DNA from: Bacteroidales bacterium
GTDB lineage: Bacteria; Bacteroidota; Bacteroidia; Bacteroidales; UBA932
Direction of reading: 5' to 3'
Assembly: GCA_017561265.1 (NCBI GenBank)
Contig: JAFZDJ010000020.1
Span: 1-34,901, forward strand
Length of the DNA stretch: 34,901 nt
Shown here: one piece after another, positions 19,257 through 26,526 of the stretch
Layout: every line of letters begins with the position of its first letter
Numbering within the stretch: the stretch's first letter is position 1
The notes under the pieces: generated by a model
The model's database searches: none
Told to the model about the DNA's origin: nothing
What the model saw: only the letters and a program-made list of their open reading frames with translations
Translations under genes and position numbers: made by a program

Positions 19257-20474
19257 ATGGCTAAGTCAAACAAGCATAACAGCCGATATTGTATGTTCTG
19301 CGGCAGAAGCGAGAATGAGGTTCCGCTTCTTCTGCAGGGACTTGATGCATGCATATGTTCGGAATGTGTGAAGCTCGCAGGAGACTATATCAAGGACTTT
19401 GACCGTTCTGCGAAGCCTGCAAAGCCTCTTGGTAAGGTCGAGGCGTTGCAGAAGCCTAAGGAAATCCATGAGTTTCTTGATCAGTATGTGATCGGCCAGG
19501 ACAGGGCCAAGAAGCTTCTGGCTGTTGCTGTATACAACCATTATAAGCGACTCAACAACAATCTTGAGTCCGACAATGAATTCGAACTCGAGAAGTCCAA
19601 TATCCTCATGGTAGGTCCTACCGGTACCGGCAAGACCTTGATGGCCAAGACTATAGCAAGGCTCCTGAATGTTCCGTTCACTATTGTGGACGCAACAGTC
19701 CTGACAGAGGCGGGATATGTAGGTGAGGATGTCGAGAGCATACTGTCTCGTCTTCTTCAGGAAGTTGATTATGATGTGGCCAGAGCGGAAAGGGGTATTG
19801 TCTTCATTGACGAGATCGATAAGATTGCACGCAAGAGCGACAATCCGTCCATAACCAGAGACGTTTCCGGTGAGGGCGTTCAGCAGGCGATGCTGAAGCT
19901 CCTCGAAGGAAGTGTGGTGAATGTTCCGCCTCAAGGAGGCCGCAAGCATCCGGAGCAGGAATTCCTTCATGTCAACACCCAGAACATTCTTTTCATCTGT
20001 GGTGGAGCTTTTGAAGGCATCGAACGCAGGATCGCTCAGCGACTCAACACTCAGGTCATAGGTTTCGGAGCTGCCAACAAGCAGCAGATAGACAAGGAGA
20101 ATCTTCTCAGATATGTAGAGGCTCAGGATCTCCGTTCATATGGACTCATACCTGAGATCATCGGCCGACTTCCGGTGATCACATATCTTGACCATCTTGA
20201 CAGGGATGCCCTCAAGAGGATCCTGACAGAGCCGAAGAATGCTCTCATGAAGCAGTATGAGAAGATGTTCGAGCTTGACGGCATCAAGCTGTCTGTGGAG
20301 CCGGAAGTGCTTGACCTTATTGTAGATACATCTATCGAGAATAAGCTAGGCGCACGAGGACTTCGCTCTATCTGCGAGCAGATCATGACAGATGCTATGT
20401 ACGAGGCTCCGTCTTCCAACAAGAAGACCTTCAAGCTTACACTCGAATACGCCAAGGAAAAATTAGCAAAATAA
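19257..20474 (+). CDS. clpX: Clp protease ATP-binding subunit ClpX
   Basis: AAA+ unfoldase that selects substrates for ClpP. The 405-residue product has the N-terminal C4 zinc domain with Cys12, Cys15, Cys34 and Cys37. Walker A GPTGTGKT is at 120-127, the pore loop GYVG at 153-156, and Walker [10 protein letters not shown] at 181-189. A sensor-2 region with GARGLRS is near the C-terminus. The ClpP-docking loop is expected around the IGFG segment ([13 protein letters not shown] to VIGFGA), consistent with partnering the adjacent ClpP. It is cotranscribed with clpP at three-base spacing. Confidence 0.97.
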   Translation: MAKSNKHNSRYCMFCGRSENEVPLLLQGLDACICSECVKLAGDYIKDFDRSAKPAKPLGKVEALQKPKEIHEFLDQYVIGQDRAKKLLAVAVYNHYKRLNNNLESDNEFELEKSNILMVGPTGTGKTLMAKTIARLLNVPFTIVDATVLTEAGYVGEDVESILSRLLQEVDYDVARAERGIVFIDEIDKIARKSDNPSITRDVSGEGVQQAMLKLLEGSVVNVPPQGGRKHPEQEFLHVNTQNILFICGGAFEGIERRIAQRLNTQVIGFGAANKQQIDKENLLRYVEAQDLRSYGLIPEIIGRLPVITYLDHLDRDALKRILTEPKNALMKQYEKMFELDGIKLSVEPEVLDLIVDTSIENKLGARGLRSICEQIMTDAMYEAPSSNKKTFKLTLEYAKEKLAK

Positions 20475-20483
20475 CACCATACC

Positions 20484-21830
20484 ATGAAACAGTACATTGA
20501 AACCAATAAGGAAAGATTCTTCGAGGAGCTTTTCTCTCTCCTCAGGATACCTTCGGTCAGCTCACTCGAGCAGCACAAGCCGGATATGCAGCGTTGCGCA
20601 GAAAGACTCGTCGAGCTTCTTATTGAGGCTGGTGCTGATGAGGCTGCGGTATATCCTACCACAGGACATCCGGTAGTGTTCGGTCAGAAACTTATCGATC
20701 CTTCACTTCCTACTGTCCTGGTTTACGGCCATTATGATGTCCAGCCTGTAGATCCTGTAGAACTGTGGCATTCCGATCCGTTCGAGCCTGAAATCCGTGA
20801 CGGAGCCATTTATGCACGCGGAGCAAATGATGACAAGGGACAGCTTTTCATGCATATCAAGGCTTTCGAGTTCATGGTTCGTGAAGGCGGATTGAAGCAT
20901 AACGTGAAGTTCATCCTCGAGGGTGAGGAAGAGATAGGAAGCCCTTCTCTTGCAGCATGGGCTTCAGAGAACAAGGAGCGTCTTGCAGCTGATATCATTC
21001 TTGTGTCTGATACTACAATGATTTCAGAATCAGTACCTTCCATCAACTGTGGCATGCGCGGACTTTCTTATGTCGAGGTGAAGGTGACAGGTCCTAACAA
21101 GGATCTTCATTCCGGTCATTATGGCGGAGCTGTCGCTAATCCGATCAATGTTCTCTGTGATATGATCTCGTCTCTTATCGACAAGGACGGACACATAACC
21201 GTAAAGGGATTCTATGACGATGTAGTTGTTCTTTCAGATGAGGACAGGGCAAAACTTTCACGTGCTCCATTCGATCTTGATGAGTATAAGGAGTTCCTTG
21301 ATATCAAGGAAGTGAAGGGAGAAGAAGGTTACAGCACTCTCGAGCGCACAGGTATCCGTCCATGCCTTGATGTGAACGGTATCTGGGGCGGATATATCGG
21401 TGAAGGTGCTAAGACTGTTCTTCCTTCCGTAGCTCATGCAAAGATCTCGATGAGACTTGTGCCTAACCAGGACAGTGCTACCATCACCAAGCTCTTTACA
21501 GAACATTTCCTTTCAATCGCCCCTGATTATGTAAAGGTCGAGGTTATTCCTCATCATGGAGGTGACGGCTTCCTCATTCCTATCTCATCACCAGCTTACA
21601 AGGCAGCAGAGAAGGCTATGACAGAGGTTTACGGCATAGAGCCTGTTCCGTCTCGTGGTGGCGGTTCGATTCCTATCCTTGCCGATCTTCAGAGGATTCT
21701 CGGCATAGATCCTCTTCTGATGGGATTCGGCCTTGAAAGGGATACAATCCATTCGCCGAACGAGAGCTATCTCCTGAAGCAGCTCTTCGCAGGAATGGAA
21801 GCAATTGCATTATTCTATAGATATTATTAA
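20484..21830 (+). CDS. M20 family dipeptidase (carnosinase/CNDP-like metallopeptidase)
   Basis: A 448-residue cytoplasmic metallopeptidase with no signal peptide. Predicted di-zinc centre: His83 and Asp85 in YGHYDVQP, bridging Asp116 in GANDDKGQ, catalytic Glu149 and ligand Glu150 in EGEEEIGS, Asp176 in VSDTTM, and a late histidine in TIHSPNES. A dimerisation (lid) domain is inserted at about residues 190-350. It likely hydrolyses dipeptides or small aminoacyl substrates; the exact specificity is not evident. The ATG is 9 nt after clpX, so it may be expressed from the clpPX transcript. A large inverted repeat starts five bases after its stop. Confidence 0.92.
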   Translation: MKQYIETNKERFFEELFSLLRIPSVSSLEQHKPDMQRCAERLVELLIEAGADEAAVYPTTGHPVVFGQKLIDPSLPTVLVYGHYDVQPVDPVELWHSDPFEPEIRDGAIYARGANDDKGQLFMHIKAFEFMVREGGLKHNVKFILEGEEEIGSPSLAAWASENKERLAADIILVSDTTMISESVPSINCGMRGLSYVEVKVTGPNKDLHSGHYGGAVANPINVLCDMISSLIDKDGHITVKGFYDDVVVLSDEDRAKLSRAPFDLDEYKEFLDIKEVKGEEGYSTLERTGIRPCLDVNGIWGGYIGEGAKTVLPSVAHAKISMRLVPNQDSATITKLFTEHFLSIAPDYVKVEVIPHHGGDGFLIPISSPAYKAAEKAMTEVYGIEPVPSRGGGSIPILADLQRILGIDPLLMGFGLERDTIHSPNESYLLKQLFAGMEAIALFYRYY

Positions 21831-21835
21831 TGTCA

Positions 21836-21945
21836 GTCAGGGATATAAAGGTTTGAAAAACTGAATCCCTCCCATCTGACGATGGGCCCCTCCCGTTCAC
21901 GGGGCCACGGGCGGCCACGGTTTTTCAAACCTCTATATCCCTGAC
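21836..21945. repeat. 110-bp structured inverted repeat with three internal hairpins
   Basis: Arms 21836-21861 and 21920-21945 are complementary at 25 of 26 positions; the sole mismatch is 21848/21933. The 58-bp centre is GC-rich and contains CCCATC/GATGGG (21871-21876 and 21881-21886, loop TGAC), CCCG/CGGG (21892-21895 and 21900-21903, loop TTCA) and GGCC/GGCC (21903-21906 and 21913-21916). It has no T run and is not a normal terminator. No open reading frame of its own is credible and no target-site duplication is evident. It resembles a miniature mobile element or dispersed palindrome, or a structured RNA in the dipeptidase-pyrF transcript. Confidence 0.85.
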
Positions 21946-21962
21946 AGAGAATAGTTGAATAT

Positions 21963-22805
21963 ATGAACAGAAAACAGTTATACGAACAGATCCAGACAAA
22001 GAAGAGCATGCTTTGCGTAGGACTGGATGTGGATTTCGACAAGATGCCCGAGCATATCAAGGCTTTGGCAAACAAGGGCGAACTCGCTATCAAAGGCGAA
22101 CTCTATAAGGGCAAGGCACGCTCGATCATAGAGTTCAACAAGGCAATCGTTGATGCGACAGCTGAGCACTGCGTGGCATACAAGCCGAACCTTGCATTCT
22201 ATGAGTGCTATGGTATCGACGGACTCCGCGCGCTTGACGCAACAGTCGATTACATCCGTATGAAATATCCGGAGATCTTCCTGATTGCAGATGCCAAGAG
22301 GGGAGACATCGGAAACACAGCCAAGATGTATGCAAAGGCATTCTTCGACGAAATGGACTTTGATGCAGTGACAATCGCACCATATATGGGTGCTGACAGC
22401 GTGACTCCTTTCCTAGAGTACAAGGATAAATGGGCTATCGTACTTGCCTTGACATCAAATGCTTCCGCATACCAGTTCCAGTCCGCTCAGAAGGATGGAA
22501 AGCCTCTCTACCAGGCTGTAATGGAAGAAATGATGGAGATCTCGACACCGGACAACATGATGTTCGTTGTAGGAGCTACAAAGGCCGACAAGCTTGAAGA
22601 ACTCCGCAGCTTCTGCCCGGACAACTTCTTCCTCGTTCCCGGCGTCGGAGCTCAGGGCGGCTCTGCAGAAGAAGTCATCGCTCACGGAGCAAACGACCAC
22701 GGCGGTCTCCTCATCAACTCATCACGCGGCATCCTCTTCGCCGACAGCACCGAGGATTTCGCCTACTACGCAGGCAAGGTAGCCGCCAGAACAGCTAATC
22801 TGTAA
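21963..22805 (+). CDS. pyrF: Orotidine 5'-phosphate decarboxylase (type 2)
   Basis: Final step of de novo UMP synthesis, OMP to UMP. The 280-residue length and sequence fit the longer type 2 subfamily. LCVGLDVDFDKMP is near the N-terminus, the catalytic DAKRGD is at 110-115 (Asp110, Lys112, Asp115), APYMGADS follows near 139, and VPGVGAQGG with NSSRGILFA forms the C-terminal phosphate-binding region. The ATG is 17 nt after the 110-bp inverted repeat, and I see no TAnnTTTG box between them, so pyrF is probably expressed through the repeat from the upstream gene. The 3' end overlaps the converging hypothetical gene by 11 bp. Confidence 0.95.
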   Translation: MNRKQLYEQIQTKKSMLCVGLDVDFDKMPEHIKALANKGELAIKGELYKGKARSIIEFNKAIVDATAEHCVAYKPNLAFYECYGIDGLRALDATVDYIRMKYPEIFLIADAKRGDIGNTAKMYAKAFFDEMDFDAVTIAPYMGADSVTPFLEYKDKWAIVLALTSNASAYQFQSAQKDGKPLYQAVMEEMMEISTPDNMMFVVGATKADKLEELRSFCPDNFFLVPGVGAQGGSAEEVIAHGANDHGGLLINSSRGILFADSTEDFAYYAGKVAARTANL

Positions 22806-23442
22806 AGGCTTCCATGAAGAACATACGGCGCATTCCGCGGGTTATCTCGTGGGATGCGCATTTTGTTGGGTGTGCCGTGCGGTCTACGTTGGTGAGATCG
22901 CAGACATAGAGACGGTCGATCAGGGAAAGGTACATGGTGGAGTACTTGATGTCGAGGTGGCGCTGGAGGTCGCTGGTGTATTCCATGGTGAGGATCACTT
23001 CCTCCTCTGTCAGATCGTCCTTGCAGAATATGTAGAGACCGTATTCCTTGAAGTCTCCGTAGAACCCTGATCCGACCTTTCCGACCTTGCTTTCGATGAT
23101 GCGGCGAAGCGGCTGAGCCAGACGCCAGTATTCATACTCGATATGTCCTATATATCTGCCATCCTGAAGACCGTAGCCGTAACCGCTTTTCAGGATGCGG
23201 TCGATGTCTTCCTTGTCCTCTGAAGGAACATCTATGCCGGCCATTTCTTTCAACAGGTCATGGGCGACATCTTTGCGTGGCTCCATTGCGCGGGTCACTT
23301 CTATGCCGAGCGAATGATCCGGAAGCTGAAGGTCAGGCCTGTCCTCATTGACGAGTGCCTCATATCTGCTTCCAAGCAAGGTCTCAAGACATACCTGGGC
23401 ATATCTTTCAAAAAAGCATGTGTCGAATTTTCTTTTTCCCAT
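22795..23442 (-). CDS. Uncharacterised protein with a possible PD-(D/E)XK nuclease-like core
   Basis: I do not recognise this 215-residue protein. It has no signal peptide or membrane segment. Residues 35-51 read RPDLQLPDHSLGIEVTR: an aspartate (37), a short spacer, and Glu48 in a strand ending V-T. This resembles the PD-(D/E)XK restriction-endonuclease-like pattern with the lysine replaced by threonine; Glu20 in the first helix fits the upstream acidic residue of that fold. A later segment I-E-S-K-V-G-K then FYGDFKEYGLYIF could supply a core helix and strand. Catalytic activity is therefore doubtful even if the fold is right. Its ATG lies two bases after the AraC stop, so the two genes form one unit. 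The stop overlaps the end of pyrF. Confidence 0.65.
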   Translation of the reverse strand: MGKRKFDTCFFERYAQVCLETLLGSRYEALVNEDRPDLQLPDHSLGIEVTRAMEPRKDVAHDLLKEMAGIDVPSEDKEDIDRILKSGYGYGLQDGRYIGHIEYEYWRLAQPLRRIIESKVGKVGSGFYGDFKEYGLYIFCKDDLTEEEVILTMEYTSDLQRHLDIKYSTMYLSLIDRLYVCDLTNVDRTAHPTKCASHEITRGMRRMFFMEAFTD

Positions 23443-23444
23443 AG

Positions 23445-24287
23445 CTAAGTCACTATAATGAATTCTTTCTGTCTGAACTCTTTAGGCGTCATGCCTGTCT
23501 TCGACTTGAAGAAACGTCCGAAATGTGAAGGCGTTGCGAAGTTTAGGTCGAAGCTTATGTTCTGTATGCTGTTGTCGCTTTCTCTCAGCTGTTTCTTCGC
23601 TTCAAGGAGGACATAGTCGTCCAGCCAGTCGGAAGGATATTTGCCTGTGGTGCCTTTTATTGTGGCAGCGAGATGCTTTGCACTTATGCCTATCTTTTCT
23701 GCATATGAATCGACTTTGCGGTCTTCTCTGAAATTCTTGTCAGCCAGTCTGAAGAAGTCGCATGTAATCTTTCTTTCTCTCTTGACTGTCATGTTGGGAT
23801 TAATAGAATTTTCTTCCCAGATATGACATGCCTCGAGATAAAATATACGAAGATACTCTTTAATGAGCTGATCTCTGTACCAATCTTTAGGGAGAGTAAG
23901 CAGGCTTCCCAGATATGAATGGATGATATGGAACATTCTTGCCTTGTTCCATGGAAGCTTGTTCGAAGGATAGTCGTAGATGAACCATTCCGGGTGAAGA
24001 TCAATCATGTTTCTGCTCAATTCTTCGAATATTTTTCCACCTATTCTGACTACATCTATCTTGAAATCAGCACTTTGTGCTTTTATGTAAAATGGCGTTT
24101 CCGGTCGTATGACAAGATATCCGGCCTTTTCTATCTCATGGTCGTTGAGCCTGATTGTAAAAGTAGCTCTTCCGCTCATGCATATTATGGCGAGCATGGA
24201 GTCGCAGACTTTGTACTTTCCGTCAATGAAAAAGAAGTCAAAGTCGCGAGCTGATCCGCTGTAATTGTCATATACGGAAATATCCAT
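23445..24287 (-). CDS. AraC-family transcriptional regulator
   Basis: A DNA-binding regulator of about 280 residues. The N-terminal two thirds is a cupin-like sensor region (RATFTIRLNDHEI, GYLVIRPETPFYI). The C-terminal ~100 residues carry the two helix-turn-helix motifs of AraC: YAEKIGISAKHLAATIKGTTG, then IQNISFDLNFATPSHFGRFFKSKTGMTPKEFR. ATG 24287 (MDISVYDNYSG) is chosen because similar Bacteroidota regulators begin close to this block. An ATG at 24365 would add 26 residues, and the frame is open upstream to a TTG at 24422. The gene is followed at two bases by the nuclease-like hypothetical gene. Regulated targets are unknown; autoregulation or control of the downstream gene or of the serine dehydratase is only a guess. 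Confidence 0.85.
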   Translation of the reverse strand: MDISVYDNYSGSARDFDFFFIDGKYKVCDSMLAIICMSGRATFTIRLNDHEIEKAGYLVIRPETPFYIKAQSADFKIDVVRIGGKIFEELSRNMIDLHPEWFIYDYPSNKLPWNKARMFHIIHSYLGSLLTLPKDWYRDQLIKEYLRIFYLEACHIWEENSINPNMTVKRERKITCDFFRLADKNFREDRKVDSYAEKIGISAKHLAATIKGTTGKYPSDWLDDYVLLEAKKQLRESDNSIQNISFDLNFATPSHFGRFFKSKTGMTPKEFRQKEFIIVT

Positions 24288-24377
24288 TTCTTGTAAAATT
24301 TTGTGCAATTTAGAAATAATCCGACAAAAGTGATAGAATTGAGGGTTAAAATGATAGTCTGCCATCGACTTTTGGAC

Positions 24378-24465
24378 TACCTTTGCATCGTTCTTGTGAA
24401 AGAACTTACACACACAATTCAATTCAAGTTCTTTGATGGGTCTCTTCTGAGACCCATTTCTTATT
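24378..24465 (+). ncRNA. Possible small RNA: promoter-like box and two hairpins
   Basis: The plus strand has TACCTTTG (24378-24385), an exact TAnnTTTG box, with no plus-strand gene behind it. It is followed by a perfect inverted repeat AAAGAACTT (24399-24407) and AAGTTCTTT (24426-24434). Next comes a perfect 9-bp hairpin ATGGGTCTC/GAGACCCAT (24436-24444 and 24449-24457, loop TTCT), then TTTCTTATT. Together these outline a transcript of about 75 nt. No -33 TTTG is present at the usual distance. On the minus strand the second hairpin could instead close the serine dehydratase transcript, although no T run follows it in that direction. Confidence 0.35.
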
Positions 24466-24471
24466 GCCGCA

Positions 24472-25722
24472 TCAGATCATTTTTGCAAGACCTCCGAGAC
24501 TGGTTTCCTTATAGACGTTGGAGAGGTCTTTTCCTGTCTCCTTCATCACGTGGACAACCTGGTCGAAGCTGACTCTATGCAGTCCGTCTGTGTATAAGGC
24601 ATAGATACCGGCATCCATTGCTCGGGCTGCGGCATATGCATTTCTTTCGATGCATGGAATCTGTACAAGGCCGCCAACCGGGTCGCAGGTCAGACCCAGA
24701 TGGTGCTCCAGACCCATTTCTGCAGCATATTCTATCTGTGCCGGACTTCCTCCCATGAGCTGGGCCACAGCTGCCGCTGCCATCGCGCATGCAACTCCAA
24801 CCTCTCCCTGGCATCCAACTTCTGCACCTGATACTGATGCATTGTGCTTTACGACAGCACCGATCAGACCTGATGTTGCCAAAGCCCTGATTATTCTCGA
24901 GTCGCTGAATCCGTATCTTGTCTTCATGTGGTAGAGTACGCTAGGCATGACTCCGCAAGAACCGCATGTCGGAGCTGTAACGATTGTTCCGCCGCATGCA
25001 TTCTCCTCGCTGACGCCGAGAGCATATGAAAATACGAGACCTCTGGTCTTGAAAGTGTCTCCCTGACCGAATGCCCTGACATGATAGCTTAAAGCCTTTC
25101 TCCTTATATGGAGCGGTCCCGGTAGAGCTCCTTCTTCTTCTATTCCACGCTCAACAGCCTCCTGCATGACTTTCCATACAAGTTCAAGATGCTCCCAGAC
25201 TCCATTCTTTCCTTCAACCATGTCTACATATTCCCAGAATGCATGTCCGGTGTTGTTGCACCATTCCATTATGTCGGAGAGAGTGGTCATTTCATAGATA
25301 TCTCCATTCTCTTCGGACTCGAGCGGCTTTTCCATACAGATGATGTCACCTCCACCGATGCTGTAATAAGTCCACTTATCGTAGATGTCACCGTCAGCAT
25401 TCACAGAAGCGATCTTCATTCCGTTAGGATGTACCTGAAGGTTCTCTTCAGGCTTCCATTCGATTGTCACATCTCCTCCGCGTCTGGTCTTGCACTCAAG
25501 TGTCTCTTTGTCTGTCCAGCACCATGTGGCAAAGGCCTCTTCGATCGCTGTGTCTGTAAGGTGTCCCTTGCCTGTTGCAGCGAGAGATCCATACAATGTG
25601 ACATGGAGATGGTCTGTATCTTCATGATTGTCCAGATAATGCCTTACAGCCTTGAACGGGCCCATGGTATGGCTGCTTGACGGGCCTTTTCCGATTTTAT
25701 ATACGTCTTTGATAGATTTCAT
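24472..25722 (-). CDS. sdaA: L-serine dehydratase (iron-sulfur dependent, single chain)
   Basis: Deaminates L-serine to pyruvate and ammonia. The 416-residue chain fuses the beta domain (KGPSSSHTMGPFKAV at residues 12-26) to the catalytic alpha domain. The conserved TAPTCGSCGVMPSV block is near residues 249-262. The three cysteines expected to bind the [4Fe-4S] cluster are Cys304 (GCQGEVG), Cys346 (TCDP) and Cys357 (IPCIER). Their spacing of 42 and 11 matches the cluster cysteines of the Legionella enzyme. The fourth cluster site is left for substrate. The gene has its own TAnnTTTG box and a small leader hairpin. It fits the amino-acid-catabolic theme of the window. Confidence 0.95.
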   Translation of the reverse strand: MKSIKDVYKIGKGPSSSHTMGPFKAVRHYLDNHEDTDHLHVTLYGSLAATGKGHLTDTAIEEAFATWCWTDKETLECKTRRGGDVTIEWKPEENLQVHPNGMKIASVNADGDIYDKWTYYSIGGGDIICMEKPLESEENGDIYEMTTLSDIMEWCNNTGHAFWEYVDMVEGKNGVWEHLELVWKVMQEAVERGIEEEGALPGPLHIRRKALSYHVRAFGQGDTFKTRGLVFSYALGVSEENACGGTIVTAPTCGSCGVMPSVLYHMKTRYGFSDSRIIRALATSGLIGAVVKHNASVSGAEVGCQGEVGVACAMAAAAVAQLMGGSPAQIEYAAEMGLEHHLGLTCDPVGGLVQIPCIERNAYAAARAMDAGIYALYTDGLHRVSFDQVVHVMKETGKDLSNVYKETSLGGLAKMI

Positions 25723-25733
25723 TTGATTGTGTC

Positions 25734-25764
25734 TTTCCGAATGGCGGAAAACACAACAAAGTTA
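25734..25764 (-). promoter_or_regulatory. Promoter -7 box and leader hairpin of serine dehydratase gene
   Basis: On the minus strand TAACTTTG (25757-25764) is an exact TAnnTTTG match. Just downstream TTTCCG and CGGAAA (25745-25750 and 25734-25739) form a six-base-pair hairpin with a five-base loop inside the predicted leader, ending 11 nt before the ATG. No clear -33 TTTG is seen. Confidence 0.6.
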
Positions 25765-25824
25765 GCACAATTCTGTTAAAAAGGGCATAGTACTTGTCTT
25801 TTCGTGCTTACGAACTTGAACAAT

Positions 25825-26526
25825 ATGACACGATATGTAGCTATGATATTGATTGCTGCGTCATTATGCTTCGAGACGCATGCTCAGGAGGTGGAACGAA
25901 GGGACAGTTTTCCGCATCCGATTCCTTTCATGCTCTCCCCGGACCTTTTCATACCTGCTTCCAGACTGAACTGGTATCTTCCATGGAAGGCGGCACCTAT
26001 GCTTAAGCCGGTTGTCTACATCCATCCTGTCTATGGTTTTGACGGAAGCATAGGTTTCGGCGAGTTTAACATAGAGCATCCGGAAAAGTTCTTCTCCACT
26101 CTTACCGGTTCCAATTATATAGACGTTCCCCAGCTTTATATATCGGAACAGAAAATGATAGGAAATACGCTTAAACTGGGAAGGAGATTTTATTTCATGT
26201 CTGGCATTCTTTACGGAGCGCAGCTTGGAGTCATGGGCAACAATTGGGGAATGGGAACGCGCGAAGGCGTGATCTACAGGCCTTCCAGCAATACCTCTGT
26301 GGAATTCTGGACTCAATATTTCCAGTCGGTAGCGGTATATTCTCCTCTCCTATACCCTCGTCCGGACGGTAATACGGCAGCATTGAAAATGCCTGCAACG
26401 CCGGAAGTCTTTTCCTTTGGCGTGCAGGCATCGTTTGTCGCAGGTGAATTTATTGTAGGTGTCGGCCTGTCAGTGGCTCCTGTGCCGTTCCAGGACAGAC
26501 ACCATTCGGAATTCCGTTACAGATAG
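25825..26526 (+). CDS. Secreted hypothetical protein, possibly a small outer-membrane barrel
   Basis: I do not recognise this 233-residue protein. Residues 1-20 form a signal peptide (AMILIAASLC, likely cleavage after THA). The mature part is rich in aromatic and glycine residues with alternating strand-like patterns (YIHPVYGFDGSIGFGEF, FYFMSGILYGAQLGVMG, FVAGEFIVGVGLSV), suggesting a beta-barrel or other beta-rich envelope protein. The frame is open from a GTG at 25804, but ATG 25825 gives the clean signal peptide. It is divergent from the serine dehydratase gene. Its end overlaps the converging dipeptidyl peptidase gene by 10 bp. No exact promoter box precedes it. Confidence 0.7.
   Translation: MTRYVAMILIAASLCFETHAQEVERRDSFPHPIPFMLSPDLFIPASRLNWYLPWKAAPMLKPVVYIHPVYGFDGSIGFGEFNIEHPEKFFSTLTGSNYIDVPQLYISEQKMIGNTLKLGRRFYFMSGILYGAQLGVMGNNWGMGTREGVIYRPSSNTSVEFWTQYFQSVAVYSPLLYPRPDGNTAALKMPATPEVFSFGVQASFVAGEFIVGVGLSVAPVPFQDRHHSEFRYR

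Noticed and set aside
19266..19970. Minus-strand 234-codon frame opposite clpX
   Set aside because: It lies wholly antisense to the conserved ClpX zinc and AAA+ domains and has no family motif.
21836..21945. Inverted repeat as an intrinsic terminator of the dipeptidase gene
   Set aside because: The stem is far longer than usual and its right arm is followed by AGAGAATAG, not by a T run.
21833..22093. Minus-strand 86-codon frame through the inverted repeat and the start of pyrF
   Set aside because: It is antisense to the pyrF start, has no promoter box, and its sequence is simply the repeat translated.
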